Shown here in pieces: positions 23,222 to 37,900 of a stretch of 64,000 nt of DNA (position 1 is the first letter of the stretch; each line of letters opens with the position of its first letter). A program made the position numbers and the translations under genes. The notes beneath the pieces were generated by a model. That model ran no database searches. It had not been told where the DNA came from and was given only the letters and a program-made list of their open reading frames with translations. The stretch comes from Undaria pinnatifida (taxonomy: Eukaryota > Sar > Phaeophyceae > Laminariales > Alariaceae), in contig JABAKD010000021.1 of the NCBI GenBank assembly GCA_012845835.1, positions 13,246,295-13,310,294 on the forward strand, written 5' to 3'.

Positions 23222-23416
23222 ATGAGTTTCGACAAAGCATTCGATCTCACAGCTGGAGTGTATTCCGTTTTTATAATATACCTGGCAACCGGGGACTATA
23301 CACACGCTATTAATGTCTGGACACTTTTTGAGCGTAGACATACACCCGATAAGGTACCGTCCAGTCGTCCATATAGTATATATGCACCGAGACATATCAT
23401 AACAAATCTCACATAG
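23222..23416 (+). CDS. MSFD..FDLTAGVY ORF, 64 residues
   Basis: ATG at 23222, TAG at 23414-23416. It starts MSFDKAFDLTAGVYSVFII, then YLATGDYTHAINVWTLFERR and a short basic tail. Only the first ~15 residues match the other copies, although the leader upstream matches closely. So either the shared part is a conserved N-terminal module joined to different sequences, or copies were cut at different points just after it. Function unknown. Confidence 0.4.
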   Translation: MSFDKAFDLTAGVYSVFIIYLATGDYTHAINVWTLFERRHTPDKVPSSRPYSIYAPRHIITNLT

Positions 23417-25957
23417 GCACGCGGCCAGGTGTATGAAACGAAGACCTGCACAGTGGCAGCTGCACTATATGTTTATTCGCAGAAGAAGGTGCTGGCGCCA
23501 GCGGGGGACGCGCTCGCTCTGTTCTGAAATATTGACCTCCAAACCTCCGAAACTCCGTTGCGCGATTGCCTGAGCGCGCTGGCGTGTCAGGTTTCGTGTC
23601 GAGAACAATATTTCGCAGGCTAGCGGGAAGGGGCGAGTGCCTTAAGTCCAACGCGAATGAGAGAACCAATGAGATTGCCCTAGTCGATTTTTCACGCTGG
23701 TGTAGTGCATCGCAAGGCTACTAGGCCGGGACAAGTTCATGTAAACTATCTGCTGTGCAATTATTATGTATTCTAGCTGTCGGGGTTGAGGTTCCATCGC
23801 TTTCACTGTTCGTCAAAAAGCGCGTTGCAAGGGATCAGCCGGGCACACGCTGCCACCGGCACACCTCGTAGGGTGCGCCGTCTAATGTCGTGGGATATGT
23901 TTCTCTGAGTGGAATACATCATATCCCAACGAGGACGAGAGGGTCGGGTGTTATGACTGTGTCTAGGTATGAGCAATTCCATTTGGTTCTAAATGCCCGT
24001 TTCCACGACGTGTTAGGCTCGGCACTGGGAACGCGGTGCACCCAACCCCCGAATTAACACGGGCCGAGGTAGCGTTTGACGATGGCATCAAGCTGCTGAA
24101 GTGATCAAAAATGGCGGCAGGCGGATAGGATAGAGGTTCTGTTCCGCGGACACAAAATAGGGACTTAGCCGGGGTCGGCAGCATAGTGGTCATAGCCCGT
24201 GACGAGGTCAGCGGAGCGCGTTCGGAACTGCGATTGGACGGAGCAACTGCCACGCTTATATTCGAGTTGCTGTCGTTTGCCGCCATGTTTCTCAAACACA
24301 CCACTGTCTTCGTACCGGTGTAACGGAAAAAGTCGTTACTTGGCATTACGGCTAGGCTATAAACGCGCTTAGATATATCGTTTTAGAGTCGGAGGGAAAA
24401 CCGGAGGAATTCGCATGGCATTTTCTTCGAGTTGGGGGGGTCTCCGCACTCGCAGCAGGAAGGGTGGTGTCGGAGCGAGAGATCCAGAAGGAAGGCCGAT
24501 GAGAGTCAGACGTGTACAAGTTAAAAACACGCAACAAGGCGGACGACGTGATTCAGGCGTCAAGCAGTTTTGACAAAGAAAATGGAGTCTCTGAGAGAAC
24601 CCGGCCAGTATACGGTCTAGGGCAAACTGCAACGGTAGCGGACGACCTCGGATTTGGAGGGGTTTGAAAGACCCTGGACCATTTGGGGAACTCGGTTATC
24701 CGACACCGTGTGGTAGGTCCCAGAGAAGGGGGCCAGAGCAGGGAGAAACGTATATATTACACGGAGTAATAGCGCTATGAAGATGGAGTAATAGCGATAT
24801 GTCGGTGAAAATTTGAGGATGCCATCAGGGCCGTCGGTAGCAGGTTACGCAAGCGGAGTCTCGCTCCCACGTCACATAGAAAAAGCTTAAAAACAATCCA
24901 ATTCGCAAGATGAAACCCAAAAATTGACGATAGTTCAAGATATCGATGTTAGATGGTATAGCTGCATCGCCGTCACAGCGTATATATATAAAATCATTCC
25001 TTGGTTTCATGTATTTGGTCAGGAGTTTTTTGTTCAGGCCGAAGCATGCGATTCGCGGAACTGGAATTCTCGGTCGAATATCGCTTGGTTCGAGCGCCGC
25101 CTTCGGGGGGCGGCTCCAACGCCCCTCTCCCTGCCGTGTCCGTTCGGCACATCGACGTGAACGCGGACGGGTGCCGAGCGAGACGAGCGAGAAGTAGCAA
25201 AAATACCGCATGTCGAGGACGAATTTTGGGAAAATATTTGAATCACAATTGCTGCAACGCCTGAATTTTGGCATCATTTCCAAACTGTACGTGATAATGT
25301 TTGAAATTTTGCGATGGCATACTCTCGTGCGTTAGTTTCTTTGATGTACTTTTTTACTAGTACTAGTTGGTTTAGTTTCTTGCCCGGCCTTTTTATTGCT
25401 TATGTTTCTGCTCGCTTTGCCAGCTTGATATTCATTTTTCTAGAGTGGGTTCACCTAAGACGTGACACAAGTTACCGACGATATCCAACAACTTCGCGAC
25501 ACAAATTACCAACGGCAAAAAGTTTCGTGACAAAATAGCACCCAAACCATGGAATCATGACATTTTCATGTAACATAATCTCGAGACAAAACCAAGCAGG
25601 TAGAGCCGTCTCTTCGGCCTTTGGCTTTTGCTTTAGCATGGCCGCTGACACTCCAGGGAGCCTCTGCTGTAGGCATGAACGAGTATGGTTGATGCGCAGC
25701 GAACTATCCCGCTGTGTTCGCTTCTATGTGCCCGTTGTCCATGCCATTTCATGTCACCTGTCTGTTTTGAGGTCGTCGTCGTACAGTTGAGGTACGAGAA
25801 AACCCGTACGTACTGAGTCTGGGCGAGAACAGCAGTGTGAACGACGAGCATGTACGCAAACTGACGACAAAGGCAAACAGAGAACAGCAGGTGTACCAGC
25901 TGAAGCCGAAGAGCGAAACTTCTAGCTCATAATGCAGCAACTAGCAGCAACCAGAAC
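23417..25957. other. Low-repeat DNA between duplication and satellite, no clear gene
   Basis: No domain recognised. Frames on the minus strand (23963-24346, 127 codons; 24825-25283, 152 codons) and on plus (25001-25264) overlap each other in GC-rich patches (about 23480-23640 and 25080-25200) and lack consistent composition. A short direct repeat, GGAGTAATAGCG, is at 24760 and 24785. I see nothing else. Confidence 0.4.
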
Positions 25958-28900
25958 CACATGAGAAAAAGGGTTGGGTAGTGTTGTATGTTGGTTGGTC
26001 GTGCCTGTATGTTGTGGTTTTGGGGTCGCGGCATTCGTGTAGCTGTTGTTTGAGGTGTTTTAGAAGAGGATCGTTGACCGTCTACCAGTGAGTTTTAGGT
26101 CTGGCTGGCGCAGAGGTGAGATTTTTCACTTGTTGTAAGTATTGAATGTAAAATGCGGTATTTTCTTACTGTCTATGATGTTGGATTCGGAATCAGATTT
26201 TGGATACCTTGATATCCACAAGCCGTAACTGTCACTTTGTTTGGACCAGACCCATAAGGTATGAATGGTCCGAGGTGATATGTTGAGAAATAGGGTGGGG
26301 GAGTGGGTGTATGTGGTTGGTCGTGCCTACATGTCGTGGTTTTGGGGTCGGGGCAGTGCTTGAAGCTGCTGTTTGAGGTGTTTTGGAAAAAAATCTTTGG
26401 CCGTCGACCAGTAAGTTTTAGGTCTGGCTGGCGCGGAGGTGGAATTTTTCACTTGTTGTAAGTATGAAATGTATAATGCGGTATTTTCTTACCGTCTATG
26501 ATATTGGATTCGATATCAGATTTTGAATACCTTGATATGCACAAGCCGAAACTGTCACTTTGTTTGGATCACACCCATTGGGTATGAATGGTCCGACGTG
26601 ATATGTTGAGGAATAGCGTTGGGTAGTGGGTGAATGTTGGTTGGTCGTGCGTATGTGTCGTGGGTTTTGGGATCGGGGACGTCCGTGTAGCTGCTGTTTG
26701 CTGTGTTTTGGAAGAGGATCATTGGCCGTCTACCAGAGAGTCTTTGGTCTGGCTGGCGAGGAGGTGAGATTTTTCACTTGTTGTAAGTATGGAATGTAAA
26801 ATGCGGTATTTTCTTACCGTCTATGATATTGGATTCAGTATCAGATTTTGGATACCAAAATATCCACAAGCCGTAATTGTGACTTTGTTTGGACCACACC
26901 CATTGGGTATGAATGGTCCGAGGTGATATGTTCAGAAAAAAGATTGGGTAGTGTGTGTTTTTGATTGGTCGTGCCCATGTGTCGTGGTTTTGGGGTCGGC
27001 GCAGTGCGTGAGGATGCCGTTTGAGGTTTTGTGGGAGAGGATCGTGGGCCATCTACTAGGGAGTTTCAGGTCTGGCTGGCGAGGAGGTGAGATTTTTCAC
27101 TTGTGGTAAGTATAGGGGGTAGAATCCGGTATTTTCTCACCGTCTATGATCTTGGATTTGGTATCAGATTTTTGATACGTTGATATCCACGAGCCGTAAC
27201 TGTGACTTTGTTCAGACCACACCTTTTAGGTATAAATGGTCCGAGGTGATATGTTGAGGAAAGGGTTGGGTAATGGGTGCATGTTCGTTGGTCGTGCCTT
27301 TGTGTCGTGGTTTTGGGGTCGGGGCAGTTCGTGTAGCGGCTGTTTGAGGTGTTTTGGGAGAGGTTCGTTGGCCGTCTACGAGTTAGATTCTGGTCTGGTA
27401 GGCGAGGAGGTGAGATTTTTCACTTGTTGTAAGCATGCAATATATAATGCGATATTTTCTTACTGTGTGGGATTTTGGATTCGGTATCAGATTTTGCATA
27501 CATTGATATCCACAAGCCGTAACTGCCACCTTGTTCGGACCACACCCATTGGTTATGAATGGTCCGAGGTGATATGTTGAGGAATATGGTTGGGAAGTGG
27601 GTGTATGTTGGTTGAACGTGCGTATGTGTCGTGGTTCTCGGGTCGGGGCAGTTCGTGTAGCTGCTGTTCGAGGTGTTTTGGGTGAGGATCGTTAGCCGTC
27701 TTCCAGTAAGTATTAGGTCCGGCTGGAAAGGAGGTGAGATTTTTCACTTGTTGTAAGTATGCAATTTGAAGTGCGGTATTTTCTTACCGTCTATGATATT
27801 GGATTCGGTATCAGATATTATTGGATACCATGATATCCACAACCCGTAAATGTGACTTTGTTTAGACCACACCCATTGGGTATAAATGGTCCGAGGTGAT
27901 ATGTTGATGAATAGGGTTGGGTAGTGGGTGTATGTTGTCTTGTCGTGCCAATGTGTCGTTGTTTTCGAGTCGGGGCAGTTCGTGTAGCTGCTGTTTGAGG
28001 TATTTTGGGAGAGGATCGTTGGCCGTCTACCAGTGAGTTTTAGGTTTGGCTCGCGCGGAGATGAGATTTTTCACTTGTTGTAAATATGAAATGTAAAATG
28101 CGGTATTTCCTTACCGTCTATGATAGTGGATTCAACATCAGATTTTAGATACGTTGATATCCACAAGCCGTAATTGTCACCTTGTTTGGACCACAACCAT
28201 TCGGTATAAATGGTCCGAGGTGATATGTTGAGGAATAGGGTTGGGTAGTGGGTGTATGTTGGTTGGTCGTGCCTATGTGTCGTGGTTTTGGGGTCGGGGC
28301 AGTTCGTGTACCTGCTGTGTGACGTGTGTTGGGAATGGATCGTTGGCCGTCTACCAGTGAGTTTTAGGTCTGGCTGGCGAGGAGGTTAGTTCTTTCATGT
28401 GTGGTATGTATAGAATGTATAATGCAGTGTTTTCTTACCGTCTATGATATTGGATTTGGTATCAGATTTTAGATACCTTGAAATTCCCCAGCCGTAACGG
28501 TCACATTGTTCGGACCACACCTATTGAGTATGAATGGTCCGACGTGATATATATGTTGAGGAACAGGGTTGAGTAGTGGGTGTTTGTCGATTGATCGTGC
28601 CTATGTTGCGTGATTTTGGGGTCGGGGCAGTTCGTGTTGATGCTGTTTGAGGTGTTGTGGGCGAGGATCGTTGGCCCTCTACCAGTGAGTTCTAGGTCCG
28701 GCTGGCGCGTACGTGAGATTTTTCATATGTTGTGAGTATGGAATTTTAAATGCGGTATTTTCTTACCGTCTATGATATTGGATTCGGTATCAGATTTTGG
28801 ATACCTTGATATCCACAAGCTGTAATTGTCACTTTTTTGGACCACACCCATTATCATTGGGTTTGAATGGTCCGAGGTGATATGTTGAGGAATAGGGTTG

Positions 28901-31900
28901 GGTTGTGGGTGTATGTGGGTTGGTCGTGCCTATGTGTCGTGGATTAAGGGTCGGGGGAGTTCGTGTACCTGCTGTTTTTAGTGTTTTGGGAGAGGATCGC
29001 TGGCCGTCCACCAGTGAGTTTTTTCACTTGTTGTAAGTATGAAATGTGAAATGCGGTATTTTCTTACCCTCTATGATACTGGATTCGGTATCAGATTTGG
29101 GATACCTTGATGTCCACAAGCCGTAACTGTCACTTTGTTTGGACCGCACGCATTGTGTTTGAACGGTCCGAAATGATATGTTGAGAGAAGAGGTTAGGTA
29201 GTGGGTGTATGTTGGTTGGTCGTGTCTATGTGTCGTAGGTTTGGGTCGGGTCAGTTTGTGTAGCTTCTGTTTGAGGTGTTTCGGTAGAGGATCGTTGGCC
29301 GTCTACCAGTGAGTTGCAGGTCTGGCTGGCGAGGAGGTGAGATTTTTCACTTTTTTTGAAAATAGTATGTAAAATGCGCTATTTTCTTACCGTCTGTGAC
29401 ATTGTATTCGGTATCTTATTTTGGATACCTTGATATTCACAACCCGTAACTGTGACTTTGTTTGGACCACACCCATTGGGTATGAATGATCCAAGGTGAT
29501 ATGTAAAGAAATTGGGTTGGGAAGTTGGTGTATGTTGGCTGGTCGTGCCTGTGTGCCGTGGTTTTGGGGTCGGGGCATTTTGTGTACCTGCTGTTATGGT
29601 GTTTTGGGACAGGATCATCGGCCGTCTACCAATTAGTTTTAGGTCTGGCTGGCGAGGAGGTGAGATTTTTTACTTGTTGTAAATATGGAATGTAAAATGC
29701 GGTATTTTCTTACCGTCTATAATATTGGATTTGATATCAGATTTTGAATACCTTGATATCCACAAGCCGTAACTGCTGTGACTTTGTTTGGACCACACTG
29801 ATTGGGTATGAATGATCCGAGGTGATGTGATGAGGAATAGGGTTGGGTAGTGGGTGTGTGTTGGTTAGTCGTGCCTATGTGTCGTGGTTTTGGGGTCGGG
29901 GCAGTTCGTGTACCTGCTGTGTGACGTGTGTTGGGAGAGGATCGTTGGCCGTCTACCAGTGAGTTTTAGGTGTGGCTGGCGAGAAGGTGAGATTTTTCAT
30001 TTGTGGTGTGTAAAGAATGTAAAATGCGGTGTTTTCTTACCGTCTATAATATTGGATTCGGTATCAGATTTTGGATAATTTGATATCCACAAGCCGGAAC
30101 CGCGACTTTGTATGGACTACACGCCTTGGTTATCAATGGTCCCAGGTGATACGTTGAGGAATAGGGTTTGGTAGTGGGTGTATGTTGGTTGATAGTGCGT
30201 ATGTGTCGTGGTTATCGTGTTGGGGCAGTTCGTGTAGCTGCTGTTTGAGGTGTTTTGGGAGAGGATCGTTGGCCGTCCACCAGTGAGTTTTCGGTGTGGC
30301 TGGCGAGAAGGTGAGATTTGTCACTTGTGGTAAGTATAAAATGTAAAATGCGGAATTTTCTTACTCTCTATGATATCGGATTCGGTGTCAGATTTTGAAT
30401 ACCTTGATATCCACAAGCCGTAACTCTCACTTTGTTTGGACCGCACTCATGGGGTATGAACGGTCCGAGGTGATATGTTGAGAAACAAGGTTAGGTAGTG
30501 GGTGTATGTTGGTTAGTCGTGCCTCGTCTGTGTCGTGGGTTTGAGTCCAAGACAGTTCGTGTAGCTGCTGTTTGAGGTGTTTTGGGAGAGGATCGTTGGC
30601 CGTCTACCAGTGCGTTGTAGGTCTGGCTGGCGAGGAGGTGACATTTTTCACTTGTTGTAAGTATAAAAAGGACAATGCGGTTTTTCTTACCGTCTATGAC
30701 ATTGTATTTTGAATCAGATTTTGGATACCTTGATATCCACAACTGGTACCGGAAACTGTGACTTTGTTTGGACCGCACTCATTGAGTATGAACGATCCGA
30801 GGTGATCTGTTGAGAAAAGAGGTTAGGTAGTGGGTGTATGTTGGTTGGTCCTGCGTATGTGTCGTGGTTTTGGGGTCGGGGCAGTTCGTGTAGCTGCTGT
30901 TTGAGGTGTGTTGGGAGAGAATATTTAGGCTTCTACCAGTGAGTTTTAGGTCCCGCTGGCGAGGAGGTGAGATTTTTTACTTTTTGTAAATTTGGAATGT
31001 TAAATGCGGTATTTCCTCACCAGCTATGATTTTATATTCGGTATCAGATTTTGGGTACCTTGATATTCACAAACCGTAACTGTGACTTTGTTTGGACCAT
31101 ACCCATTGGGTATGAATGGACCGAGGTGATATGTTGAGGAATAGGGTTGGGTAGTGGGTGTATGTTGATTAGTCGTGCCTATGTGTCGTGGGTTTGGGGT
31201 CAAGACAGTTCGTGTAGCTGCTGTTTGAGGTGTTTTGGGAGAGGATCGTTGGCTGTCTACCAGTGAGTTTTTGGTCTGGCTGGCGAGAAGGTGAGATTTG
31301 TCACTTGTGGTAAGTATGACATGTAAAATGCGGTTTTTTCCTACCCTTTATGATATTGGATTCGGTATCAGATTTTGGATACCTTGATATCCACAAGCCG
31401 TAACTCTCACTTTGTTTGGACCACACCCATAGGGTATGAACGGTCGGAGGTGATCTGTTGAGAAAAGAGGTTAGGTAGTGGGTGTATGTTGGTTGGTCGT
31501 GCCTATGAGTCGTGGGTTTGGGGTCAAGACAGTTCGTGTAGCTGCTGTTTGAGGTGTTTTGGGACAGGATCGTTGGCCGTCCACCATTGAGTGTTCGGTC
31601 TGGCTGGCGAGAAGGTGAGCTTTTACACTTGTGGTAAGTATGAAATGTAAAATGCGGTATATTCTTACCCTCTATGATATTGTATTCGGTATCAGATTTT
31701 GGATACCTTGATATCCACAAGCCGTAACTCTCACTTTGTTTGGACCGCACTCATTAGGTATGAATGATCCGAGGTAACATGTTAAGGAATGGGGTTGGGA
31801 AGTCGGTGTATGTTGGCTGGTCGTGCCCATGTATGTGTCGTGGTTTTGGGGTCTGGGTGGTTCGTGTACGTGCTGTTAGGGTGTTTTGGGACAGGATCGT

Positions 31901-34900
31901 TGGCTGTCTACCAGTGAGTTTTAGGTCTGGCTGGCGAGGAGGTGAGATTTTTCACTTTTGGTAAGTATGAAATTTCGAATTCGGTATTCTCTCACCGTCT
32001 TCGATATTGGATTCGGTATCAGATTTTGGATACGTTGATATCCACAAGCCGGAACTGCGACTTTGTTTGTACCACACCCATTGGGTATGAATGGTCCGAG
32101 GTGATACGTTGAGGAATATGGTTTGGTATTGGGTGTATGTTGGTTGGTCGTGCCTATATGTCGTGGTTTTGGGGTCGGCGCAGTGCGTGAAGCTACTGTT
32201 TGAGGTGTCTTGGGAGAGGATTGTTGGACGTTAACCAGTGAGTTTTTGGTCTGGCTGGCGAGGAGGTGAGGTTTTTCACATTTTGTAAGTATGCAATGTA
32301 AAATGCGGTGTTCTCTTACCGTCTATGATATTGGATTCGGAATCAGATTTTGGATACCTTCATATCCACAAGCCGTGACTGTGACTTTGTTTGGACCACA
32401 CCCATTGGGTATAAATGGTCCGAGGTGATATGTTGAGGAATAGGGTTTGGTAATGGGTGTATTTTGGTTGGTCGTGGGTATGTGTCGTGGTTTTGGGGTC
32501 GGGGCAGTTCGTGTAGCTGCTGTTTGAGGTGTTTCGGGAGAGGATCGTTGGCCGTCTACCAGTGAGTTTTAGGTTTGGCTGGCGCGGAGGTGAGATATTT
32601 CACTTGTTGTAAGTATGGATTGTAAAACTCGCCATTTTCTCATTGTCTATGATATTGGATACGGTATCAGATTTTGAATACCATGATATCCACAACCCGT
32701 AACTGTCACTTTGTTTAAACCACACACATTGGGTATGAATGGTCCGAGGTGATATGTTGAGGAATAGGGTTCGGTAGTGTGTGTATGTGGGGTGGTCGTG
32801 TCTATATGCCGTGGTTTTGTGGTCCGGGCAGTTCGTGGAGCTGCTGTTTAAGGTGTTTCAGGAGAAATAGGTTGGCCGTCTACCAGTGAGTTTTAGGTCT
32901 GGCTGGTGAGCAGGTGATATTTTTTATTTGTTGTTAGTATGCAACGTTTAGTGCGCTATTTTCTTACCGTCTATGTTATTGGATACGGTATCAGATTTGG
33001 ATACCTTGTTATCCACAACCCGTCAATGTCACTTTGTTTGGACCACACCCATGGGGAATGAATGGTCCAAGGTTATATGTTGAGGAATAGGGTTCGGTAG
33101 TGGATGTATGTTCGTTGCTCGTGGCTATGTGTCGTGGTTTAGGGGTCGGGGCAGTTCGTGTAGCTGCTGTTTGAGGTGTTTTGGGAGATCATCGTTGGCC
33201 GTCTACCAGTGAGGTTTAGGTCTGGCTGGCGAGGAGGTAAGGTTTTTATACTTTTTGTAAGTATGCAACGTTAAGTGCGGTATTTTCTTACCGTCTATGA
33301 TATCATTGGATACGGTATCAGACTTTGGATACCCCGATATCCACAACCCGTAACTGTCACTTTGTTTGGACCACACACTTTGGGTATGAATAGTCCGAAG
33401 TCATATGTTGAGGAATAGGGTTCGGTAGTGGGTGTATGTGGGGTGGTTGTGTCTATTTGCCGTGGTATTGGGGTCGGGGCAGTTCGTGTAGCTGCTGTTT
33501 AAGTTGTTTCGGGAGGGGATCGTTGGCCGTCTACCAGTGAGTTTTAGGTCTGGCTGTCGAGGAGGTGAGATTTTTTACTTGTTGTAAGTATGCAACGTGT
33601 AGTGCGGTATTTTCTTACCGTCTATGTTATTGGATACGGTATCAGATTTGGATACCTTGTTATCCACAAGCCGTAACCGTCACTTTGTTTGGACCACACC
33701 CATTGGGTATGAATGGTCCGAGGTTATATGTTGGGGAAAAGGGTTCGGTAGTGGGTGTATCTTGGTTGGTCGTGTCTATGTGTCGTGGTTTTGGGGTCGG
33801 GGCAGTTCGTTTAGCTGCTGTTTGAGGTGTTTTGGGAGAGCATCGTTGGCCGTCTACCAGTGAGTTTTAGGTCTGGCTGGCGAGCAGGTAAGGTTTTTGA
33901 CTTGTTGTAAGTATGCAACGTGAAGTGCCGTATTTTCTTACCGTCTTTGATATTGGATACGGTATCAGATTTTGAATACCATGATATCCACAACACTTTG
34001 TTTGGACCACACTCATTCGATAGGTATGGTCCGAAGTGATATGTTGAGGAATAGGGTTGTGTAATGTGTGTATGTTGGTTGCTCGTGCCTATGTGTCGTG
34101 GTTTTGGGGTCGGGGCATTTTGTGTAGCTGCTGCTTAAGTTGTTCCGGGAGAAGATCGTTGGCCGTCTACCAGTGAGTTTTAGGTTTGGCTGGCGCTGAG
34201 GTGAGATATTTCACTTGTTGTAAGTATGAAATGTAAAACTCGCCATTTTCTCATTGTCTATGATATTGCATACCATATCAGATTTTAGATACCATGATAT
34301 CCACAACCCGTAACTGTCACTTTGTTTGAACCACACACTTTGGGTATGAATGGTCCGAGGTGATATGTTGAGGAATAGGGTTCGGTAGTGTGTGTATGTG
34401 GGGTGGTCGTGTCTATATGCCGTGGGTTTGTGGTCCGGGCAGTTCGTGGAGCTGCTGTTTAAGGTGTTTCAGGAGAAATAGGTTGGCCGTCTACCAGTGA
34501 GTTTTAGATCTGGCTGGTGAGCAGGTGATATTTTTTAGTTGTTGTTAGTATGCAACGTTTAGTGCGCTATTTTCTTACCGTCTATGTTATTGGATACGGT
34601 ATCAGATTTGGATACCTTGTTATCCACAACCCGTCAATGTCACTTTGTTTGGACCACACCCATGGGGAATGAATGGTCCAAGGTTATATGTTGAGGAATA
34701 GGGTTCGGTAGTGGTTGTATGTTCGTTGGTCGTGGCTATGTGTCGTGGTTTAGGGGTCGGGGCAGTTCGTGTAGCTGCTGTTTGAGGTGTTTTGGGAGAT
34801 CATCGTTGGCCGTCTACCAGTGAGGTTTAGGTCTGGCTGGCGAGGAGGTAAGGTTTTTATACTTTTTGTAAGTATGCAACGTTAAGTGCGGTATTTTCTT

Positions 34901-37900
34901 ACCGTCTATGATATCATTGGATACGGTATCAGACTTTGGATACCCCGATATCCACAACCCGTAACTGTCACTTTGTTTGGACCACACACTTTGGGTATGA
35001 ATAGTCCGAAGTCATATGTTGAGGAATAGGGTTCGGTAATGGGTGAATGTGGGGTGGTTGTGTCTATATGCCGTGGTATTGGGGTCGGGGCAGTTCGTGT
35101 AGCTTCTGTTTAAGTTGTTTCGGGAGGGGATCGTTGGCCGTCTACCAGTGAGTTTTAGGTCTGGCTGTCGAGGAGGTGAGATTTTTTACTTGTTGTAAGT
35201 ATGCAACGTGTAGTGCGGTATTTTCTTACCGTCTATGTTATTGGATACGGTATCAGATTTGGATACCTTGTTATCCACAAGCCGTAACCGTCACTTTGTT
35301 TGTACCACACCCATTGGGTATGAATGGTCCGAGGTGATACGTTGAGGAATATGGTTTGGTATTGGGTGTATGTTGGTTGGTCGTGCCTATATGTCGTGGT
35401 TTTGGGGTCGGCGCAGTGCGTGAAGCTACTGTTTGAGGTGTCTTGGGAGAGGATTGTTGGACGTCAACCAGTAAGTTTTTGGTCTGGCTGGCGAGGAGGT
35501 GAGGTTTTTCACATTTTGTAAGTATGCAATGTAAAATGCGGTGTTCTCTTACCGTCTATGATATTGGATTCGGAATCAGATTTTGGATACCTTCATATCC
35601 ACAAGCCGTGACTGTGACTTTGTTTGGACCACACCCATTGGGTATAAATGGTCCGAGGTGATATGTTGAGGAATAGGGTTTGGTAATGGGTGTATTTTGG
35701 TTGGTCGTGGGTATGTGTCGTGGTTTTGGGGTCGGGGCAGTTCGTGTAGCTGCTGTTTGAGGTGTTTCGGGAGAGGATCGTTGGCCGTCTACCAGTGAGT
35801 TTTAGGTTTGGCTGGCGCGGAGGTGAGATATTTCACTTGTTGTAAGTATGGATTGTAAAACTCGCCATTTTCTCATTGTCTATGATATTGGATACGGTAT
35901 CAGATTTTGAATACCATGATATCCACAACCCGTAACTGTCACTTTGTTTAAACCACACACATTGGGTATGAATGGTCCGAGGTGATATGTTGAGGAATAG
36001 GGTTCGGTAGTGTGTGTATGTGGGGTGGTCGTGTCTATATGCCGTGGGTTTGTGGTCCGGGCAGTTCGTGGAGCTGCTGTTTAAGGTGTTTCAGGAGAAA
36101 TAGGTTGGCCGTCTACCAGTGAGTTTTAGATCTGGCTGGTGAGCAGGTGATATTTTTTTGTTGTTGTTAGTATGCAACGTTTAGTGCGCTATTTTCTTAC
36201 CGTCTATGTTATTGGATACGGTATCAGATTTGGATACCTTGTTATCCACAACCCGTCAATGTCACTTTGTTTGGACCACACCCATGGGGAATGAATGGTC
36301 CAAGGTTATATGTTGAGGAATAGGGTTCGGTAGTGGTTGTATGTTCGTTGGTCGTGGCTATGTGTCGTGGTTTAGGGGTCGGGGCAGTTCGTGTAGCTGC
36401 TGTTTGAGGTGTTTTGGGAGATCATCGTTGGCCGTCTACCAGTGAGGTTTAGGTCTGGCTGGCGAGGAGGTAAGGTTTTTATACTTTTTGTAAGTATGCA
36501 ACGTTAAGTGCGGTATTTTCTTACCGTCTATGATATCATTGGATACGGTATCAGACTTTGGATACCCCGATATCCACAACCCGTAACTGTCACTTTGTTT
36601 GGACCACACACTTTGGGTATGAATAGTCCGAAGTCATATGTTGAGGAATAGGGTTCGGTAGTGGGTGTATGTGGGGTGGTTGTGTCTATATGCCGTGGTA
36701 TTGGGGTCGGGGCAGTTCGTGTAGCTTCTGTTTAAGTTGTTTCGGGAGGGGATCGTTGGCCGTCTACCAGTGAGTTTTAGGTCTGGCTGTCGAGGAGGTG
36801 AGATTTTTTACTTGTTGTAAGTATGCAACGTGTAGTGCGGTATTTTCTTACCGTCTATGTTATTGGATACGGTATCAGATTTGGATACCTTGTTATCCAC
36901 AAGCCGTAACCGTCACTTTGTTTGTACCACACCCATTGGGTATGAATGGTCCGAGGTGATACGTTGAGGAATATGGTTTGGTATTGGGTGTATGTTGGTT
37001 GGTCGTGCCTATATGTCGTGGTTTTGGGGTCGGCGCAGTGCGTGAAGCTACTGTTTGAGGTGTCTTGGGAGAGGATTGTTGGACGTCAACCAGTAAGTTT
37101 TTGGTCTGGCTGGCGAGGAGGTGAGGTTTTTCACATTTTGTAAGTATGCAATGTAAAATGCGGTGTTCTCTTACCGTCTATGATTTTGGATTCGGAATCA
37201 GATTTTGGATACCTTCATATCCACAAGCCGTGACTGTGACTTTGTTTGGACCACACCCATTGGGTATAAATGGTCCGAGGTGATATGTTGAGGAATAGGG
37301 TTTGGTAATGGGTGTATTTTGGTTGGTCGTGGGTATGTGTCGTGGTTTTGGGGTCGGGGCAGTTCGTGTAGCTGCTGTTTGAGGTGTTTCGGGAGAGGAT
37401 CGTTGGCCGTCTACCAGTGAGTTTTAGGTTTGGCTGGCGCGGAGGTGAGATATTTCACTTGTTGTAAGTATGGATTGTAAAACTCGCCATTTTCTCATTG
37501 TCTATGATATTGGATACGGTATCAGATTTTGAATACCATGATATCCACAACCCGTAACTGTCACTTTGTTTAAACCACACACATTGGGTATGAATGGTCC
37601 GAGGTGATATGTTGAGGAATAGGGTTCGGTAGTGTGTGTATGTGGGGTGGTCGTGTCTATATGCCGTGGTTTTGTGGTCCGGGCAGTTCGTGGAGCTGCT
37701 GTTTAAGGTGTTTCAGGAGAAATAGGTTGGCCGTCTACCAGTGAGTTTTAGGTCTGGCTGGTGAGCAGGTGATATTTTTTATTTGTTGTTAGTATGCAAC
37801 GTTTAGTGCGCTATTTTCTTACCGTCTATGTTATTGGATACGGTATCAGATTTGGATACCTTGTTATCCACAACCCGTCAATGTCACTTTGTTTGGACCA

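Larger units (their letters stand above)
19878..23270. repeat. Large diverged duplication, copy 2
   Basis: Collinear with 12707-16395, with the same ordered landmarks: CATAGTTGTCAAGG-TGG (19880), the ~90-bp repeat patch (20065-20275), ATGGAACCCATATACCCTGG (20338), the broken antisense ORF (20410-20742), GACCACAACATCTTCGACGA (20861), CCAGAGTAGTAAACAC (21914), CCATCCATGCCGCTGCT (22368), and the leader and MSFD start (23105-23270). It is a little shorter than copy 1 because of deletions in the C-tract parts. Confidence 0.75.

Noticed and set aside
23963..24346. 127-codon minus-strand frame
   Set aside because: No domain, Ser/Pro-biased, and the plus strand in the same GC-rich patch is equally unconvincing.
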